DNA of 64,000 nt from an uncultured Collinsella sp. (GTDB lineage: Bacteria > Actinomycetota > Coriobacteriia > Coriobacteriales > Coriobacteriaceae): positions 1 through 64,000 of the forward strand of contig UQHS01000005.1 of NCBI GenBank assembly GCA_900540845.1. Direction: 5' to 3'. Positions 56,921 through 64,000 of the stretch are shown here, piece by piece. Under the pieces are notes generated by a model, which was not told the origin of the DNA, did not search any database, and saw nothing but the letters and a program-made list of their open reading frames with translations. Made by a program: the position numbers and the translations under genes. Position 1 is the stretch's first letter. Every line of letters starts with the position of its first letter.

Positions 56921-59096
56921 GCTCGCATGGGGCAACGTGCGCCGCGCGGGCAAGGATTACCTGGTGTACCTGCTCACCCTCACGCTTGCCGTCACGGTAT
57001 TCTACGCGTTCAACACCATCTCAGTGCAGGCCGACATCGTCTTGCAGGAAGAGGGCCTGCCCGAGCTTCTCGGCGCGATCATCAGCGGTTTGACGATGTT
57101 TCTCGCTGTGGTGATGGGCTTTTTGATGGTGTACGCCAACAACTTCATCATGAAACGGCGAAAGAAGGAGTTCGGCCTGTACCAGGTGCTCGGCATGAGC
57201 CGCGGCCAGGTTTCGCGCGTCATGGCGCTCGAGACGGCCATCGTCTCCGGGGCGGCCCTTGTACTCGGAGTCGTTTTGGGCGTAGGGTTTTCGCAGCTCA
57301 TGACCTTCTTTACGGCATCGCTCTTCAAAACGCAGATCCGCGATTTCCACTTCTTCTTTTCCGTCCAGGCGTTCGCCCTCACGGTGGGGTGCCTCATCGC
57401 TATCTTCTTGGTGACGCTCGCGTTTAACCTGGGCGTGGTGCGCCGTGCCAAAATCATCGACCTCATGAGCGCGGGGCGCAGAAACGAAACCATCAAGGCG
57501 CGCAACCCCCTCCTGTCGGCGGCTATCTTCATCGTTGGCGCGGTCATGATCGGCGTCGCGTATCACCGCCTGCTGCGCGACGGCCTGCCGGTCGACGCCG
57601 CGCCCAACGAGTACGACACCGCCCTCAACCAGTTCATGCTCACCACGGGCATCGTTGTTGCGGGAACGATTCTGTTCTTCTTCGGGCTCTCGGGCTTTTT
57701 GCTCAAGATGCTGCAGGGTGCTCGCGGGATGTATTGGCGCGGACTCAACATGTTCACGATGCGTCAACTTTCGGCCAAGGTGAACACGGTGAGCTTCTCC
57801 ATGGCGATCATCTCGATGATTCTGTTTTTGGCTATCACGAGCGTGACGGGCGGAATGTCGATTGCCAGTGTCATGAACACGAGCGTTGAGCGCAGCGTTA
57901 TCGCAGATTACTCGCGCGCGGTGCTGTACTTTGGTTCCAATGTGGTGAACGACCCAACGTATTCGGGCGATGTGCCCATGCGGCTTGCGACCGAGCCCGT
58001 CGACATTCTCGAGGAGAGCTCCACCGCCCTGGTGAGCGACGGCACATCCGAGGCGAAGCCGTTTGATCTCGCGGGGATTTTGGGCAATCACGTTCAGATC
58101 GAGCTGTACGATTCGACGCCCGTTGGGGCGACGGAGCCGCAGGTGAGCCTGAACGGTCTTGCCGAGGCGGTCGACATGCCCCTGCCAAAGGGCACGAATT
58201 CGAGTAACGCGAACATGATGGGCCTCACGATCATCAAGGAGAGCGACTACAACCGCTACCTGGACTTTCGCGGCATGGATTACGTTGACGTGGGGGATAG
58301 CGGGTATCTCATCACCAGCGACATGGGCGAGTCGGTCAACAAGATCTACAACGCCGACATGCGTGAGGGCGTCGAGATCGAGATAGGCGGTCGCGTGCTG
58401 CGCCCGGCGGCCGATCGGGTCAACGCCGATGCGAGTTCGTTCTTCAACGCCTCCATGGGCAGCAACGCGGGAACGGTTGTCGTGCCGGACAACCTGGTTG
58501 AGGCCTCTGCGCTTCCGCTGTATGCGAGCTATTTCATGGCGGACTACAAGGATGGTCTTTCTTACGAGGAGACCGAGGGCTATGTGCGCAAGGACCGCAC
58601 GTGGACTCAGATCCTCAATGCGGATGGGTCAGAGAGCGCCATTTGGGGCATGGAGGCAACGCGTGCGCAGAGCTATGAGTCCACGAACTCGATGAACGGA
58701 CTGATCAGCTACCTAGCAATTTACATCGGCTTTGTGCTTGTGGTGGCGTGCGCGGCGATCCTCACGATTCAGCAGCTTTCGGGGATGGCAGATTCGGGTA
58801 AGAATTACCGGATCCTCTCCGAGTTGGGCACGTCACGTCGTGAGGTCATGCGTTCGGTGTTGGTGCAGCAGTCGATCTTCTTCGTGTTCCCGCTGCTCAT
58901 GGGTGTTGCGCATTCGCTTGTCGCGCTGAAAGTGGTCATCGATATCGTGGCCCTGTTTGGCGGGATGTCGATTGGCGGCACGGTGGGTGTGACCTGCGTG
59001 ATTTTCCTGTTGTGCTACGGCGGGTACTTTGCGGTGACGTATTTCATGAGCAAGGGAATCGTGAAAGACTCGATTCGCCTTCGTCACGCGCAGTAG
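56910..59096 (+). CDS. ABC transporter permease (BceB/FtsX-like)
   Basis: The 728-residue protein has ten membrane segments in the pattern of BceB permeases: one near the N-terminus, three more to about residue 170, a FtsX block with VYANNFIMKRRKKEFGLYQVLG, an extracellular domain of about 260 residues between segments seven and eight (about 330-595), and a final group ending near LLCYGGYFAVTYFM. Such exporters protect against peptide antibiotics. No two-component system lies nearby, which differs from the usual Bce arrangement. Confidence 0.92.
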   Translation: MLCKLAWGNVRRAGKDYLVYLLTLTLAVTVFYAFNTISVQADIVLQEEGLPELLGAIISGLTMFLAVVMGFLMVYANNFIMKRRKKEFGLYQVLGMSRGQVSRVMALETAIVSGAALVLGVVLGVGFSQLMTFFTASLFKTQIRDFHFFFSVQAFALTVGCLIAIFLVTLAFNLGVVRRAKIIDLMSAGRRNETIKARNPLLSAAIFIVGAVMIGVAYHRLLRDGLPVDAAPNEYDTALNQFMLTTGIVVAGTILFFFGLSGFLLKMLQGARGMYWRGLNMFTMRQLSAKVNTVSFSMAIISMILFLAITSVTGGMSIASVMNTSVERSVIADYSRAVLYFGSNVVNDPTYSGDVPMRLATEPVDILEESSTALVSDGTSEAKPFDLAGILGNHVQIELYDSTPVGATEPQVSLNGLAEAVDMPLPKGTNSSNANMMGLTIIKESDYNRYLDFRGMDYVDVGDSGYLITSDMGESVNKIYNADMREGVEIEIGGRVLRPAADRVNADASSFFNASMGSNAGTVVVPDNLVEASALPLYASYFMADYKDGLSYEETEGYVRKDRTWTQILNADGSESAIWGMEATRAQSYESTNSMNGLISYLAIYIGFVLVVACAAILTIQQLSGMADSGKNYRILSELGTSRREVMRSVLVQQSIFFVFPLLMGVAHSLVALKVVIDIVALFGGMSIGGTVGVTCVIFLLCYGGYFAVTYFMSKGIVKDSIRLRHAQ

Positions 59097-59257
59097 GTTG
59101 CTGACATCGCCGGGCTTCACGGTCCGGCGATGGGGCGAGTTGGTTGCCTTGGCGACTTCGTGTATGGTTTGAGCCCGCGCTTGTGCGGTTTGGGCCGCGC
59201 TGATGCGGGATGCGTTCGTGCCGTTTGGCTCGGGCTGGGAAAGGAGGCGCTTGTACG

Positions 59258-59395
59258 GTGTTGAAGATAGTCATTGGCCTGCTAGATGCCGCCATGTTGA
59301 TTGCGGGGGTGGCAGCGGTGATTAGCTCATATGTTCCAGAGGCCACCCTGCGCAAGTATAGGCGCCAGAAAATCGGAATTAAGCAGCTTAGATAA
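59258..59395 (+). CDS. Very small membrane protein after the ABC exporter
   Basis: This is a 45-residue protein with one hydrophobic helix and a basic tail (LRKYRRQKIGIKQLR). It starts with GTG after AAAGGAGG at 59240-59247. A terminator follows, so it could be the end of the exporter operon or stand alone. The family is unknown. Confidence 0.6.
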   Translation: MLKIVIGLLDAAMLIAGVAAVISSYVPEATLRKYRRQKIGIKQLR

Positions 59396-59407
59396 CATGA
59401 ACAATCG

Positions 59408-59437
59408 GGGCCGGCGGATGTCCGTCGGTCCCGTTTT
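59408..59437 (+). terminator. Intrinsic terminator after the 45-residue gene
   Basis: GGGCCGGCGGA and TCCGTCGGTCCC pair imperfectly around TG and are followed by GTTTTG. Confidence 0.7.
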
Positions 59438-59653
59438 GCTCCCGCGGATATGCGATGGCGCGAATACGAGGGATCGACGTTGCGAAGCGCCGGCGGTGTG
59501 TGCCGGTAGCCTCCTGGCCGATATGTTGCAGATAATCATCTCCATGTCGTCATAACTGTAGCTTCTTAATTTTCTACAGCTCGAAACAATATCATTTACC
59601 TGCGGGTATTATGTTAGAAAAAGGTTCGAGAAACTCGGGATGGAGTGTATGCG

Positions 59654-59848
59654 ATGTCGATGGTTTACCTGATTGTCGTGCTGCTTATCGCGGCGGCGAT
59701 TATCTCGCTTGTGTTGTCTGCGCTGGGAGTTGTCGTGGCTGGTGCGTTAAAGCTGCTCCCCGGCGTTTTGGTCGTGCTTGCCATTATCTTTTTTGCGCAG
59801 GGCGGCCACATCGATGTGCACATTCCTGAGAAATGGAAGCGCAAATAA
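59654..59848 (+). CDS. Small two-span membrane protein
   Basis: This is a 64-residue protein made of two hydrophobic helices (VYLIVVLLIAAAIISLVLSA and GVLVVLAIIFFAQ) with a short basic tail. The ATG at 59654 follows GGAG. A GTG nine bases earlier is possible. It stands alone between two terminators. I do not recognise the family. Confidence 0.65.
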   Translation: MSMVYLIVVLLIAAAIISLVLSALGVVVAGALKLLPGVLVVLAIIFFAQGGHIDVHIPEKWKRK

Positions 59849-59902
59849 CACGTTGAAGCATGCGCCCAAGCTGCGTGTTGAACCCGCCTCCCGAGCATGA
59901 TC

Positions 59903-59944
59903 AAGCCCGCGCGACCATGTCGACATGATCGTGCGGGCTTTCTC
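59903..59944. terminator. Bidirectional terminator
   Basis: A 19-base imperfect inverted repeat starts AAGCCCGC and centres on CATGTCGACATG. It ends in GGGCTTTCT and serves both the small rightward gene and the leftward cyclo-ligase. Confidence 0.85.
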
Positions 59945-60064
59945 TGTAGCAGTGTGACGGGCTGTTGGGCAGGGTTCCAACACAGTGGAGCTGACCGCGT
60001 TTCCCTCACCGTCCGCGGCGAGGTTGGGCTCTACACAGACTCGCAGCGAGCGTGCCGGCTCCAC

Positions 60065-60841
60065 CTAAGCAGTGATGAACTGCGGAATCGTGTAATCGAA
60101 CTCGTCGCAGGGAGCCTGCTCAACTTCCTGCTCGGCAAAGGCGACGCCCAAAAGCAGGCAGTCTTCGCGCAGCTGAGGCAGGTAGCGATCGTAGGTGCCG
60201 CGGCCGTACCCCAGTCGGTGCCCCTGCGCGTCAAAAGCTACGGCAGGCACGATGGCCAGGTCGATCTCGGAGGGCGGCACAACGGGGAAACGCGTGTCGT
60301 CTTTGGGCGGGACGCTGCCCTTTACGCGCGAGGGGATAAACCTTCGCGTTGCCCCCGCGCGCGTGCTGGTGAGCGTTTGGTGCTCTTCGGTGACGGCGGG
60401 GCCCCAAGCTTTGCGCGGCTCGACGATGAAGGGGACGTTGCCGCCCAGGTAGTTGTTGCACGACACCGAGCGCATGCACATGGCGCCCGAGGCCGCGTTG
60501 GGAATCATGCAGGGGAACACGATTCGATATCCATAGGCGTACGCGCCGCGAATGAACCGGTCGAGGTCGACCTCGTAGCGCAGCGCCGCGTAGACGGCGA
60601 GCGTGGGCGGCTGTCCGCCTTTGCCCTTGATGCCGCTGACGCGCAGGTGGTCGAGGAGCTTGTTGCAGATTTCGCGCGATTTCGTCGAGCGCGCGCCAGG
60701 GCGAAGCTCCTGACGGCATTCGATAATGGCTCGACGCACTGCTGTTTTTTGTTCGAGGATCGCCTGCGCCGCCTCGTCAAGCTTGGTGGCGGGGCCGTTC
60801 GTGGTGGTTGCCGGCGTCTTCGTTCGTTTTGCAGTTGCCAT
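60065..60841 (-). CDS. 5-formyltetrahydrofolate cyclo-ligase
   Basis: This enzyme uses ATP to turn 5-formyl-THF into methenyl-THF. The 258-residue protein has the substrate and ATP motif GHRLGYGRGTYDRYLPQL (about residues 205-222) and the N-terminal KTAVRRAIIECRQEL. About 25 Thr/Lys-rich residues precede the domain. It is 59 bases downstream of the glycosylase gene on the same strand. Confidence 0.92.
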   Translation of the reverse strand: MATAKRTKTPATTTNGPATKLDEAAQAILEQKTAVRRAIIECRQELRPGARSTKSREICNKLLDHLRVSGIKGKGGQPPTLAVYAALRYEVDLDRFIRGAYAYGYRIVFPCMIPNAASGAMCMRSVSCNNYLGGNVPFIVEPRKAWGPAVTEEHQTLTSTRAGATRRFIPSRVKGSVPPKDDTRFPVVPPSEIDLAIVPAVAFDAQGHRLGYGRGTYDRYLPQLREDCLLLGVAFAEQEVEQAPCDEFDYTIPQFITA

Positions 60842-60900
60842 GGCATGGTCCTCTCGGTTGTTCGTCTGTCCATTCTACCGCTTGGGGCTCGGGCGGGGCA

Positions 60901-61413
60901 TCATTCCTCAAAGACCCCGACCGCCCGATACGCGCGCACGAGGCCGTCCAGGCGCATACGGGCGTTGGCGGGGCTGGTGGATGGCAGCTCGACAAGGTCG
61001 ATCGCGCGCTGGCTCAGGAGTTCTCCGTGGTACCGGCGGCAGAGTTGGGCGGCTTTCCCGCCCGTGGTGCACACCGTCTGAATGGGCGCCGCGTCGAGGA
61101 CGCGCGTGAGGTCGTTTGGGATGGCGTTGGCGATGCTGGCGTCGCTTGCCCCGGCGATGTCGCAGGAGGCAAGGACGTCCCACAAGGCGATGTGATGGTC
61201 CAGCAAAAATGCCTGCCGCACCTCGTTGCTCACAAGCGAGCTCTCGGCCTGGCCGTACAGTCGCTCCATCACGTGCCAAAAGCGGTTTTGCGGGTGCCCA
61301 TAGTAGAACCCCACTTCGCGCGATGCTGGCGACGGCATGGTGCCCAGCACCAGCACGCGCGACGCTCCGTCAAACACGGGCTCGATGGTGTGGACGATGC
61401 GCTCGACGTGCAT
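60901..61413 (-). CDS. DNA-deoxyinosine glycosylase (UDG superfamily)
   Basis: The 170-residue protein removes hypoxanthine from DNA. It starts with VLVLGTMPSPASREVGFYYG and continues HPQNRFWHVM, the family motif, and has SASC-type helix LWDVLASCDIAGA. The late segment LVELPSTSPANARM gives the second loop. It lies six bases before the leftward M16 protease gene stop, so translation is coupled. The start follows no strong site but the family length fits. Confidence 0.9.
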   Translation of the reverse strand: MHVERIVHTIEPVFDGASRVLVLGTMPSPASREVGFYYGHPQNRFWHVMERLYGQAESSLVSNEVRQAFLLDHHIALWDVLASCDIAGASDASIANAIPNDLTRVLDAAPIQTVCTTGGKAAQLCRRYHGELLSQRAIDLVELPSTSPANARMRLDGLVRAYRAVGVFEE

Positions 61414-61419
61414 GCGCCC

Positions 61420-64000
61420 CTACTCCTCCGAGCCGGTTGCGCCGGCACTCGCATCGATACCCTCATCAACGCCCATCAAATTCACGATGTCCCAGCCGGC
61501 GTCGCTCGCCTCGATGGCGTCGCGCCCCGCAAACACGCAGGCAGGAGCCTCGCGTGCAATACGTGAGATATCGGCGCTCAGTTCGCGAAGAGCTTGCGGC
61601 GTGGCCTCGAGCATCTGCTGGCGGCGCAGCGAGCGCTGCTCGGCGGGTATCTTGCAGAAGTACTCGGCGTTGCGTCGTTTGGTGAGCGCGTAGGGCTTGA
61701 GCGGCGAGTCGACACCGGAGACGCAGCTTACGATGAAGCCCTCGAAGGTGTGCGTGTCGGGTGCGAATGACGCGAGCCAGTCGCCCGATGCCTCGATGCG
61801 CGCCAAAGAGGGATCGATGGCGGGGTCGCGGTACGTGTAGAAGCTCGTGTGGCGCGGGCTCGGCGCGCGGAAGCCGCACCCATAGGCGCCGCCCTTCACG
61901 CGAATCTCGTTCCAGAGGTAGTCGTAGGAGAGCGCGTTGGAGGCAACGCTCCAGATGCCGCTGGGCTCGATGTCGAGCACACGCGGATCGCAGGCGCGTG
62001 CGAGATAGCTCACGTCGCTGGGGATCACAAACGCCTCGTGTTTGTCTTCGGGCCACGGGACGTAGAGCTCCTTGGTGGGCGCAGTGCGAGGGCGCAGTCC
62101 CAGGTCACCGGCGGCGGTCCAGTAGCGCTGGAAGTCCTCGTCCGAGCCGGTGAAGCTCGCGATGGCGCCGGTTGAGGTGAAGATGCGGTCGCGCAGCTCG
62201 CGGAGCGTGGCGCACAGGCCGTCCTTGCGCTCGTCGAAATGGTCGAGCAAATCGCGCAAGAACAGGTAGAAATCGACGCCGGAAAGTTGCTGCGTGAGCA
62301 CGGCCGCGGGCGACGTGTAGGACATCGCGCGTGCCAGGGCGGCGCTGTGACCGTTCATGAGAAAACTCTGCTCCATGCCGATGCGCATCTGTGTGAGGAC
62401 GTCGCGCATGCGGTCGGTGTCCTCGAAGAGGGTCCCCGACCACACCTCGCGCGGGATGCGCGCAAGCTCGTCCATCTTTTCGGACAGGGCGCCGGCGGAG
62501 ACGAGCAGGCGCGGCCGCGCGAGCTTCCAGTTGGGCTGCGTGGCGACTTCGGTCGTGAAGGAGAGGAAGCCGAGGTTGGCGCCAATGTAGCTATCGAGCT
62601 CGCCGGCGCTCATGCGCTCGGTGGCAAGCTGGCTCATGAGGCGCGTGAGTACGGTCACATAGGGAAGCTCGGCAAACGCGAGATGCGAAAGGTCAAAATA
62701 GGTGAGCGCGTAGGCGAGCTGGTGCGTGGGCAGGTTGTGCCGCAGGCAGGGGATGGGCGTTTGCTTGTTGATGGTGAGCGGGGGCTCGGGGCGCGCGGGG
62801 TCGATGTCGCTCACGCGCAGGCGGGGCAGCGTCGCCTTGGCCTCGGGCGTGTCCTCGGCCTCCTGTCGGGCACGCAGATCGGCGACGTCGTCGAGGATGC
62901 GCTGGAGGTCGGCCTCGTGCAGGGAGGACATCGTGGCGGTGAGCTCGGCCTCCTCTTCGCGCGCGGCCTGCGTGTCGTCGGCGACAGGGACGAGCTCCAC
63001 GAGGGCGCGGTGCGTGCTGTTGAGGACGATGTCGTTGAGGAGGTTCTCGAAATAGTCGGAATCGAGCGCGTCCTTGAGCTCGGCGTACGTGGCGCCGTAC
63101 TCGAGCGCGCGCGTGGCGGCCTCGTCGGTGTCCTCGTACAGCCAGGTGCCGAGCGCATCGCAGGCGATGGCGACGCCGTCGGCGATGCCGAAGTCGCGCT
63201 GGCGCAGGTCGAATTCCTCGTTGGCGAGAACGGCGGCGAGGCGATCGCGCGGGATGCCCTCCTCGACCAAGCGGCGACATTCGTCTTCGACCACGCGGCG
63301 GAACTCGCGCGCGGAATTGGGCGCGGCGTTTTGCAGGATGATGAGCGTGTGGGGCTGCAGCTGGTCGCCGGAGGTGTAGCTCACCACGTTGCCGCCCAGG
63401 CCGGCTGCGAGGACGGCCTTTTTCACGGGTGCCTCGTTGGTGCCGAGCAGCGCGTCGAACATGATGTCCGCGGCGATGAGGCGTTTGCGATCGGAGGCGT
63501 CGCCCAGCACATAGGCCATGCCCACGAGTGCGTTATCTGGCGTGGTGGGCATCTCGACCCGTGCATAATCGCAGGTCAGCGGGGTTTGGCGGGTAAGGGG
63601 GTTGGGCGCGCCCACGGCTGTGGCCATGAGGGCGCGGGCGCGAGCGGCCTCGTCGCGAAGCCGCGGCTCGTCACCCAGGTAGCGCTCGTCCAAAAACGCG
63701 AGCTCGCGCTCGATGGCCATGTCTCCGTAAAGCACGATGTAGCTGTTCGCGAGGTTGTAGTGACGCGCGTGCGTGTCGAGGAAGTGCTCGTAGGTGAGCT
63801 GCGGGATGGCGCGCGGGTCGCCGCCGGACTCACAGGCGTAGGCGGTGGTGGGGAACAGCTCGCGATTGACGGCGTCGTCGAGCACGCTCATCGGGTCGGA
63901 CAGGGCGCCCCTCATCTCGTTGAAGACCACGCCGTTGTAGCGCAAGGTGCCCTGCTTGAGTGGCGCGCCCTCGGGCACGTCGAGCTCGTAGTGCCAGCCC
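61420..64000 (-). CDS. M16-family metalloprotease (PreP-like insulinase), 5' part beyond the window
   Basis: The reading frame is open to the window edge, so the first part of the gene is missing. About 860 residues remain and they cover the later three of the four M16C lobes. Family features include VVFNEMRGALSDP, THARHYNLANSYIVLYGD and GGAYGCGFRAPSPRHTSFYTYR near the C-terminus, where the Arg/Tyr pair of the second active-site half is expected. The zinc motif HxxEH is not in the window and must lie in the absent N-terminal lobe. It is the first gene of a leftward group with the deoxyinosine glycosylase and cyclo-ligase genes. Confidence 0.88.
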   Translation of the reverse strand, partial: GWHYELDVPEGAPLKQGTLRYNGVVFNEMRGALSDPMSVLDDAVNRELFPTTAYACESGGDPRAIPQLTYEHFLDTHARHYNLANSYIVLYGDMAIERELAFLDERYLGDEPRLRDEAARARALMATAVGAPNPLTRQTPLTCDYARVEMPTTPDNALVGMAYVLGDASDRKRLIAADIMFDALLGTNEAPVKKAVLAAGLGGNVVSYTSGDQLQPHTLIILQNAAPNSAREFRRVVEDECRRLVEEGIPRDRLAAVLANEEFDLRQRDFGIADGVAIACDALGTWLYEDTDEAATRALEYGATYAELKDALDSDYFENLLNDIVLNSTHRALVELVPVADDTQAAREEEAELTATMSSLHEADLQRILDDVADLRARQEAEDTPEAKATLPRLRVSDIDPARPEPPLTINKQTPIPCLRHNLPTHQLAYALTYFDLSHLAFAELPYVTVLTRLMSQLATERMSAGELDSYIGANLGFLSFTTEVATQPNWKLARPRLLVSAGALSEKMDELARIPREVWSGTLFEDTDRMRDVLTQMRIGMEQSFLMNGHSAALARAMSYTSPAAVLTQQLSGVDFYLFLRDLLDHFDERKDGLCATLRELRDRIFTSTGAIASFTGSDEDFQRYWTAAGDLGLRPRTAPTKELYVPWPEDKHEAFVIPSDVSYLARACDPRVLDIEPSGIWSVASNALSYDYLWNEIRVKGGAYGCGFRAPSPRHTSFYTYRDPAIDPSLARIEASGDWLASFAPDTHTFEGFIVSCVSGVDSPLKPYALTKRRNAEYFCKIPAEQRSLRRQQMLEATPQALRELSADISRIAREAPACVFAGRDAIEASDAGWDIVNLMGVDEGIDASAGATGSEE

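Noticed and set aside
1..64000. Prophage, insertion sequence or integrated element
   Set aside because: I found no transposase, integrase, terminase or attachment site, and most genes are ordinary chromosomal functions.

Overview
The window reads as a chromosomal segment of a GC-rich, Gram-positive gut actinobacterium, most likely class Coriobacteriia and close to Collinsella. This is an inference from gene content: many mannose-family PTS genes, GntR regulators, an LPxTG-type wall protein, a family II pyrophosphatase, a DUF6504-like partner of a Y-family polymerase, and SOS boxes of the Gram-positive LexA type. I see no rRNA, prophage, insertion sequence or CRISPR array. One tRNA, tRNA-Gln(TTG), is present.

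Layout. 0.15-2.1 kb: a divergent SOS pair, a Y-family DNA polymerase and a small unknown protein, with two LexA-like boxes between them. 2.5-8.7 kb: a multi-pass membrane protein, a TetR regulator and the operon hypB / FAD-Fe-S oxidoreductase / hypA, tied together by three copies of the operator TTGAC-N5-GTCAA. 9-15.7 kb: cysE, a DedA protein, ilvE, a sortase-anchored lysozyme-like wall protein, pyrE and a lipoprotein. 15.8-17.6 kb: a HAD phosphatase, tRNA-Gln and a double peptidoglycan-binding protein. 17.8-24.1 kb: a GntR regulator and a four-gene mannose-type PTS, divergent from deoC-manA-reductase. 24.3-29.5 kb: trxA, a degenerate UDG-fold protein and nadA-nadB-nadC-niaR. 29.7-38.6 kb: a sugar-amine island with two GntR regulators, two FrlB/GfrF-like SIS deglycases, a DMT exporter, a PTS (IIAB, IIC, IID) and a HAD phosphatase. 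Its layout recalls the glucoselysine/fructoselysine (gfr) operon of Salmonella. 38.6-46.1 kb: YitT, RecQ, MetA and PcrA. 46.4-54.2 kb: BrnQ, a ROK kinase, an MFS transporter, a PHP phosphatase, a Mn pyrophosphatase and NhaA. 54.2-64 kb: a MutT-Vsr fusion, a BceAB-like ABC exporter with small membrane proteins, 5-FTHF cyclo-ligase, a deoxyinosine glycosylase and an M16 protease cut by the right edge.

How the parts may work together. The segment is rich in DNA repair functions: the SOS polymerase, RecQ, PcrA, MutT-Vsr, the deoxyinosine glycosylase and a UDG-fold relative. Its sugar metabolism centres on phosphotransfer transport followed by isomerase, deglycase and phosphatase steps. The intergenic spaces carry several families of hairpin repeats. 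One is a 57-bp inverted repeat found four times at exactly the same length, and another is a 61-bp inverted repeat found twice. Longer nested hairpins occur before pcrA, beside hypA and beside the lipoprotein gene.

The best candidates for undescribed biology are the TetR/HypB/flavoprotein/HypA regulon with no hydrogenase nearby, the Nudix-Vsr fusion, and the dispersed hairpin families. Gene assignments rest on motif and family recognition by reading; no database search was run.
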